From HyVt-337 sp964428895 (lineage in GTDB: Bacteria; Planctomycetota; Phycisphaerae; SM23-33): a stretch of DNA of 7,924 nt. The notes below the pieces were generated by a model. The model did no database searches. It saw only the letters and a program-made list of their open reading frames with translations, and was not told the origin of the DNA. The first letter of the stretch is position 1; each line of letters begins with the position of its first letter. The stretch is from contig CAYRZU010000105.1 in NCBI GenBank assembly GCA_964428895.1, forward strand, positions 1 through 7,924, in the 5' to 3' direction. This document shows positions 5,252-7,924 of this stretch, piece by piece. The position numbers and the translations under genes were made by a program.

Positions 5252-5731
5252 ATGCGTTGGTTCTGGATTGACCGATTCCTCGAGTTTGAGTCAGGCAAGC
5301 GGGCGAAGACCGTTAAGAACGTCTCCTTGGCTGAAGAACACCTGCACGACCACTGGCAGGAGTTCCCCAACCACCCGCCGAGTCTAATGATCGAGGGTGT
5401 CGCCCAGACCGGCGGCATCCTGGTGGGCCAAGCCAGCGACTTCAAAGAGAAGGTCGCCCTGGCCAAGATCACCAAGGCCGAGTTCTCCGACGTCGTCCTT
5501 CCCGGCGATCAACTGACCTACGAGGTCGAGATTGACTCTATCGCCGCAGAGGCGGCCTCCACCCATGGAACCGTCCGGAAGAACGGAGAGGTCATCGGCC
5601 ACGTGAACCTGATGTTCTCTCATCTGGATCAGAACCTTGCCGGCACAGAGTTCCCGGAAGAGAACTTCGTGTTTACGGGCTCGTTCCAGCGAATGGTCGA
5701 GCCGTTCTTGGGTGGTGATGGCGATGGCTGA
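5252..5731 (+). CDS. FabZ-like hotdog dehydratase with altered active-site loop (dehydratase 2)
   Basis: A 159-residue single hotdog-domain protein, apparently paralogous to dehydratase 1: both have SLAEE(Y/H)L.DH at residues 25-34 and the catalytic pair at His34 and Glu48. The active-site loop differs. Where FabZ has HFP..P..PGVL, this protein has HWQEFPNHPPSLMIEGVAQ, so the PG dipeptide becomes PP and Pro43 occupies the position of the oxyanion-hole Gly. A Pro has no backbone NH to donate, so activity may be lowered, changed in specificity, or supplied by a partner. The remainder (GGILVGQASDF, LAKITKAEFSDVVLPGDQL) is well kept, so it is not a decayed gene. Start at 5252 is set by GGAG and homology. 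The 3' end overlaps the next gene by 8 bp. It may work alone or as a heteromer with dehydratase 1. Confidence 0.85.
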   Translation: MRWFWIDRFLEFESGKRAKTVKNVSLAEEHLHDHWQEFPNHPPSLMIEGVAQTGGILVGQASDFKEKVALAKITKAEFSDVVLPGDQLTYEVEIDSIAAEAASTHGTVRKNGEVIGHVNLMFSHLDQNLAGTEFPEENFVFTGSFQRMVEPFLGGDGDG

Positions 5732-7037
5732 CCGCCGTGTGGTCATCACCGGCATCGGCGTGGTAACGGCTGCGGGTGTCGGCATCGAGCCGTTCTGGCA
5801 GTTGCTCTGCTGTTCACAGTCAGCGGTCCGGCCCTTGAGCCTGTTCGATGCCTCCAAGTACCCCAGTTCAATCGCCGGCGAAGTGCCGGACTTCTCCGCT
5901 CGCAACTTCGTTCCCAAGAGCTACCGCAAGAGCGTCAAGGTCATGGCCAGAGACATCGAACTGGCCGTCGCGGCCGCCGATCAGGCCTTCCGCGACAGCG
6001 GGCTAATTACCCGCGGCACCGAAGACCTCGGCGAGATGAGCATCGACTCGACCCGGCTAGGCTGCAACATTGGCGCGGGGTTGATTTCCTGTGAATTGGA
6101 CGAGCTGGGCAACGCCGCTCGAACCAGCGTGGACGAGAATGGTCGATTCGACATTCACAAATGGGGCGCCGAAGGCATCAACAACCTCAACCCGCTCTGG
6201 CTCCTGAAGTATCTGCCCAACATGCTGAGCTGCCATGTGACGATTATTCACGGCACCATGGGGCCCAGCAACTGCATTACCTGCGGCGACGCCTCGGCCC
6301 ACCTGGCCGTCGGCGAGTCGATCCACTACATCACCGAAGGCACGGCCGACGCGGTCATTGCCGGCGGCGCCGAGAGCAAGCTGGACCCCCTCAGCGTGCT
6401 GCGACAGGCGCTGATCAAGCGGCTGTGCGTCTCGCACAACGACTCGCCCACCGAGGCGGGACGACCCTTCGACGTCAGCCACGATGGCCTGGTCATGGGT
6501 GAGGGCGGCGGGTTATTCATTCTGGAGGATCTGGAATACGCCCAGGCCCGTGGCGCCAGGATCTACGCCGAAGTCGTCGGCTTTGGCGCCGCGTGCGATC
6601 CGGCCGCCTACGACGTCAAGACACCCACCGTCGGCTCGATCGACATTGCCGCCAAGAAGGCCCTGAACTACGCGGGCATCGACGCCGATGCCGTGGACCT
6701 GCTTATTGCCCACGGCACGGGCGTCCCGGCTGAAGACAAGCTGGAAGCCCAAGCCTGGAAGACCGTCTTCGGCGACCGCCAACCGGCCGCGGCCGCGATT
6801 ACCGGTGCTATCGGCACGTTGTTCGCCGGAGCTGGTGGCGTGGAACTGGCCACGGCGGCCATGGCCTTGCACACACAGACCGTGCCGCCGACCGCCAATT
6901 TCACCGCCGCCGCAGACGGCTGCGATTTGGACCTGTCGGGTCAGCCGCGACAGGCCGACCTGACCTACGCCCTTAGTGGCGCCTTCACGGTCGGAGGCCA
7001 AAGCGCAGCGTGCGTACTGAAACGATACGAAGCCTAG
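5724..7037 (+). CDS. Ketosynthase-like protein lacking catalytic residues (KS-beta/chain-length-factor-like)
   Basis: A full-length FabF-type thiolase-fold protein of 437 residues, starting MADRRVVITGIGVVTAAG. The catalytic set is degraded. Around the nucleophilic elbow it reads GPSNCITCGDASAH (about 180-193). Aligned on the conserved GP and His, the usual Cys position is Gly188 or Asp189; Cys187 is shifted and lacks the TACxxS context. The first active-site His survives (AHGTGVP, His330). The second is Thr365 (GTLFAGAGGVE in place of GHLLGAAGAVE), and the Lys five residues before it is Thr360. The C-terminal GFGGTN loop is FTVGGQSA (421-427). The fold-bearing motifs (AGGAES, FDVSHDGLVMGEGGG) remain, so this is a maintained non-condensing partner rather than a pseudogene. 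By analogy with type II polyketide KS-beta subunits it should pair with the next gene's product. The start could be 5718, two codons earlier; it overlaps dehydratase 2 by 8 bp. Confidence 0.88.
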   Translation: MADRRVVITGIGVVTAAGVGIEPFWQLLCCSQSAVRPLSLFDASKYPSSIAGEVPDFSARNFVPKSYRKSVKVMARDIELAVAAADQAFRDSGLITRGTEDLGEMSIDSTRLGCNIGAGLISCELDELGNAARTSVDENGRFDIHKWGAEGINNLNPLWLLKYLPNMLSCHVTIIHGTMGPSNCITCGDASAHLAVGESIHYITEGTADAVIAGGAESKLDPLSVLRQALIKRLCVSHNDSPTEAGRPFDVSHDGLVMGEGGGLFILEDLEYAQARGARIYAEVVGFGAACDPAAYDVKTPTVGSIDIAAKKALNYAGIDADAVDLLIAHGTGVPAEDKLEAQAWKTVFGDRQPAAAAITGAIGTLFAGAGGVELATAAMALHTQTVPPTANFTAAADGCDLDLSGQPRQADLTYALSGAFTVGGQSAACVLKRYEA

Positions 7038-7040
7038 ATC

Positions 7041-7924
7041 ATGAGCAAGCGACGCATCGTCATCACGGGAATGGGCACGGTCAACCCGCTTGGCCACAAC
7101 GTCGAACAGACGTGGGAGGCCCTACTGGCTTGCAAGAGCGGCATCTCTCCCATCGAGATCTTCGAAGCCTCAACCTTCCCCACGACCTTCGCCGCCCAAG
7201 TCAAGAGCTTCGACCTGGCCGACCACATCGCTGACGCGGACCGACACGTCCACGCCGGGCGCCACGCCAAGTTCGCCCTCAGCGCCGCTCATCAGGCGTG
7301 GCAACAGGCAGGCCTGGACAGCATCCAAGACCTGGACCGGTCGCGGGTGGGCATCTACCTCGGATGCGGTGAGGGCCGACTGCTGTTTGAGAAGCTTTCG
7401 GACCTGGTCGTCCGATCCTGGGATGACGGGCAGATGAACGCCTCACGGTGGTGCGAACTGGCCTGGGAAACCATGGACCTCTATGAGGAGTTCGAGCAGG
7501 AATCGAACATGGTGGCCGCCCACCTAGCCGCCGCATTCAATCTCTGCGGGCCCGCCTTCAACGTCCTGACCGCCTGTGCGGCCTCCACGCAGGCCATTGG
7601 CGAGGCGACTGGGCAGGTCCGCCGCGGCGAGGTAGACATCGCCATGACCGGCGGCGCCCATAGTATGATCCACGCGTCCGGCCTGACGGGCTTTAACCGC
7701 CTGACCGCTCTGTCTCAGCGAAATGACGAGTGCGCATCGGCCTCCCGCCCGTTCGACATGACCCGTGACGGGTTCGTACTCGGCGAGGGCGCCAGTGTGC
7801 TAATGATCGAGGAATACGAGCACGCCAAGGCCCGTGGCGCAGTAATCCTGGCCGAAATCCTCGGCTACGGCGCCAGCGCCGACGCCTTTCGCATTACCGA
7901 CCAGGACCCCGACGGATTCGGCGC
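7041..7924 (+). CDS. Beta-ketoacyl-ACP synthase II-type ketosynthase (KS-alpha), 3' end beyond the window
   Basis: The reading frame is open to the window edge (294 full codons). It begins MSKRRIVITGMGTVNPLG three bases after the stop of the KS-like gene. It has the condensing-enzyme elbow FNVLTACAAS, with the expected acyl-accepting nucleophile Cys179. It also has MTGGAHSM and FDMTRDGFVLGEGAS at about residues 238-252. The two His and Lys motifs lie beyond the edge, so catalytic competence is only half-proven. The reaction would be decarboxylative condensation of malonyl-ACP with an acyl chain. Residues 120-165 (SWDDGQMNASRWCELAWETM, then DLYEEFEQESNMVAAH) fit the family segment before the elbow. 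Tight spacing to the preceding gene suggests equimolar production of a KS-alpha/KS-beta heterodimer. Confidence 0.9.
   Translation, partial: MSKRRIVITGMGTVNPLGHNVEQTWEALLACKSGISPIEIFEASTFPTTFAAQVKSFDLADHIADADRHVHAGRHAKFALSAAHQAWQQAGLDSIQDLDRSRVGIYLGCGEGRLLFEKLSDLVVRSWDDGQMNASRWCELAWETMDLYEEFEQESNMVAAHLAAAFNLCGPAFNVLTACAASTQAIGEATGQVRRGEVDIAMTGGAHSMIHASGLTGFNRLTALSQRNDECASASRPFDMTRDGFVLGEGASVLMIEEYEHAKARGAVILAEILGYGASADAFRITDQDPDGFG

Noticed and set aside
5637..5723. N-terminal extension of the first ketosynthase from ATG 5637
   Set aside because: It would overlap dehydratase 2 by about 95 bp in another frame, with Arg/Ser-rich non-family sequence. The ketosynthase fold starts at MADRRVVITG (5724).
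5724..7037. First ketosynthase as a pseudogene
   Set aside because: The frame is intact and full length with preserved structural motifs and tight operon spacing. Only the catalytic residues changed, which fits a maintained non-catalytic subunit.
1..7924. tRNA, rRNA, CRISPR array, insertion sequence or phage attachment site
   Set aside because: I saw no cloverleaf-like tRNA sequence, no spaced direct repeats, no transposase-like frame and no terminal inverted repeats in the window.

Overview
The window is GC-rich bacterial DNA. All recognisable genes lie on the + strand and are tightly packed. The best taxonomic clue is the 93-residue protein at 1187-1468, which matches my recollection of the small basic signature protein of the PVC superphylum (Planctomycetes-Verrucomicrobia-Chlamydiae). 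Together with the base composition, the bacterial glycerol-1-phosphate dehydrogenase and the style of the fatty-acid genes, this points to a planctomycete, perhaps a Phycisphaerae-like lineage. That placement is inference.

Region A (1-1468): a 7-bp hairpin, then a near-consensus sigma70-type promoter (TTGACA, 17 bp, TATCAT at 79-107). These precede a two-gene unit encoding a single-pass membrane protein with a (Glu-Pro)15 stalk and a possibly SPOR-like C-terminal domain, followed 23 bp later by the PVC small basic protein.

Region B (1543-4015): a PLP-dependent class I/II aminotransferase overlaps by 11 bp an sn-glycerol-1-phosphate dehydrogenase-like enzyme of the iron-alcohol-dehydrogenase/dehydroquinate-synthase superfamily. 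The second enzyme belongs to the family that makes the archaeal-type glycerophosphate backbone, which is notable in a bacterium.

Region C (4126 to the window end): a discrete type II acyl-chain-building cluster. The order is FabZ-like dehydratase 1, long acyl carrier protein (ACP), FabZ-like dehydratase 2, ketosynthase-like protein 1, and ketosynthase 2 (cut by the window edge). The ACP has its own good promoter (4652-4680) and a leader able to fold into a stem-loop. Ketosynthase-like protein 1 has lost the active-site Cys, the second His and the Lys, whereas ketosynthase 2 keeps a canonical TAC nucleophile motif. The two therefore look like a chain-length-factor (KS-beta) plus active KS-alpha pair. 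Dehydratase 2 keeps His34 and Glu48 but has Pro in place of the Gly that supplies the oxyanion-hole amide, so the dehydratases may also form an active/modified pair. A ketoreductase would complete the cycle and is expected beyond the right edge, but it is not visible here.

The most interesting content is Region C, a paired-subunit acyl/polyene-type assembly line. Next to it is a glycerol-1-phosphate-type enzyme that could supply a lipid backbone. Whether the two are functionally linked cannot be decided from this window.
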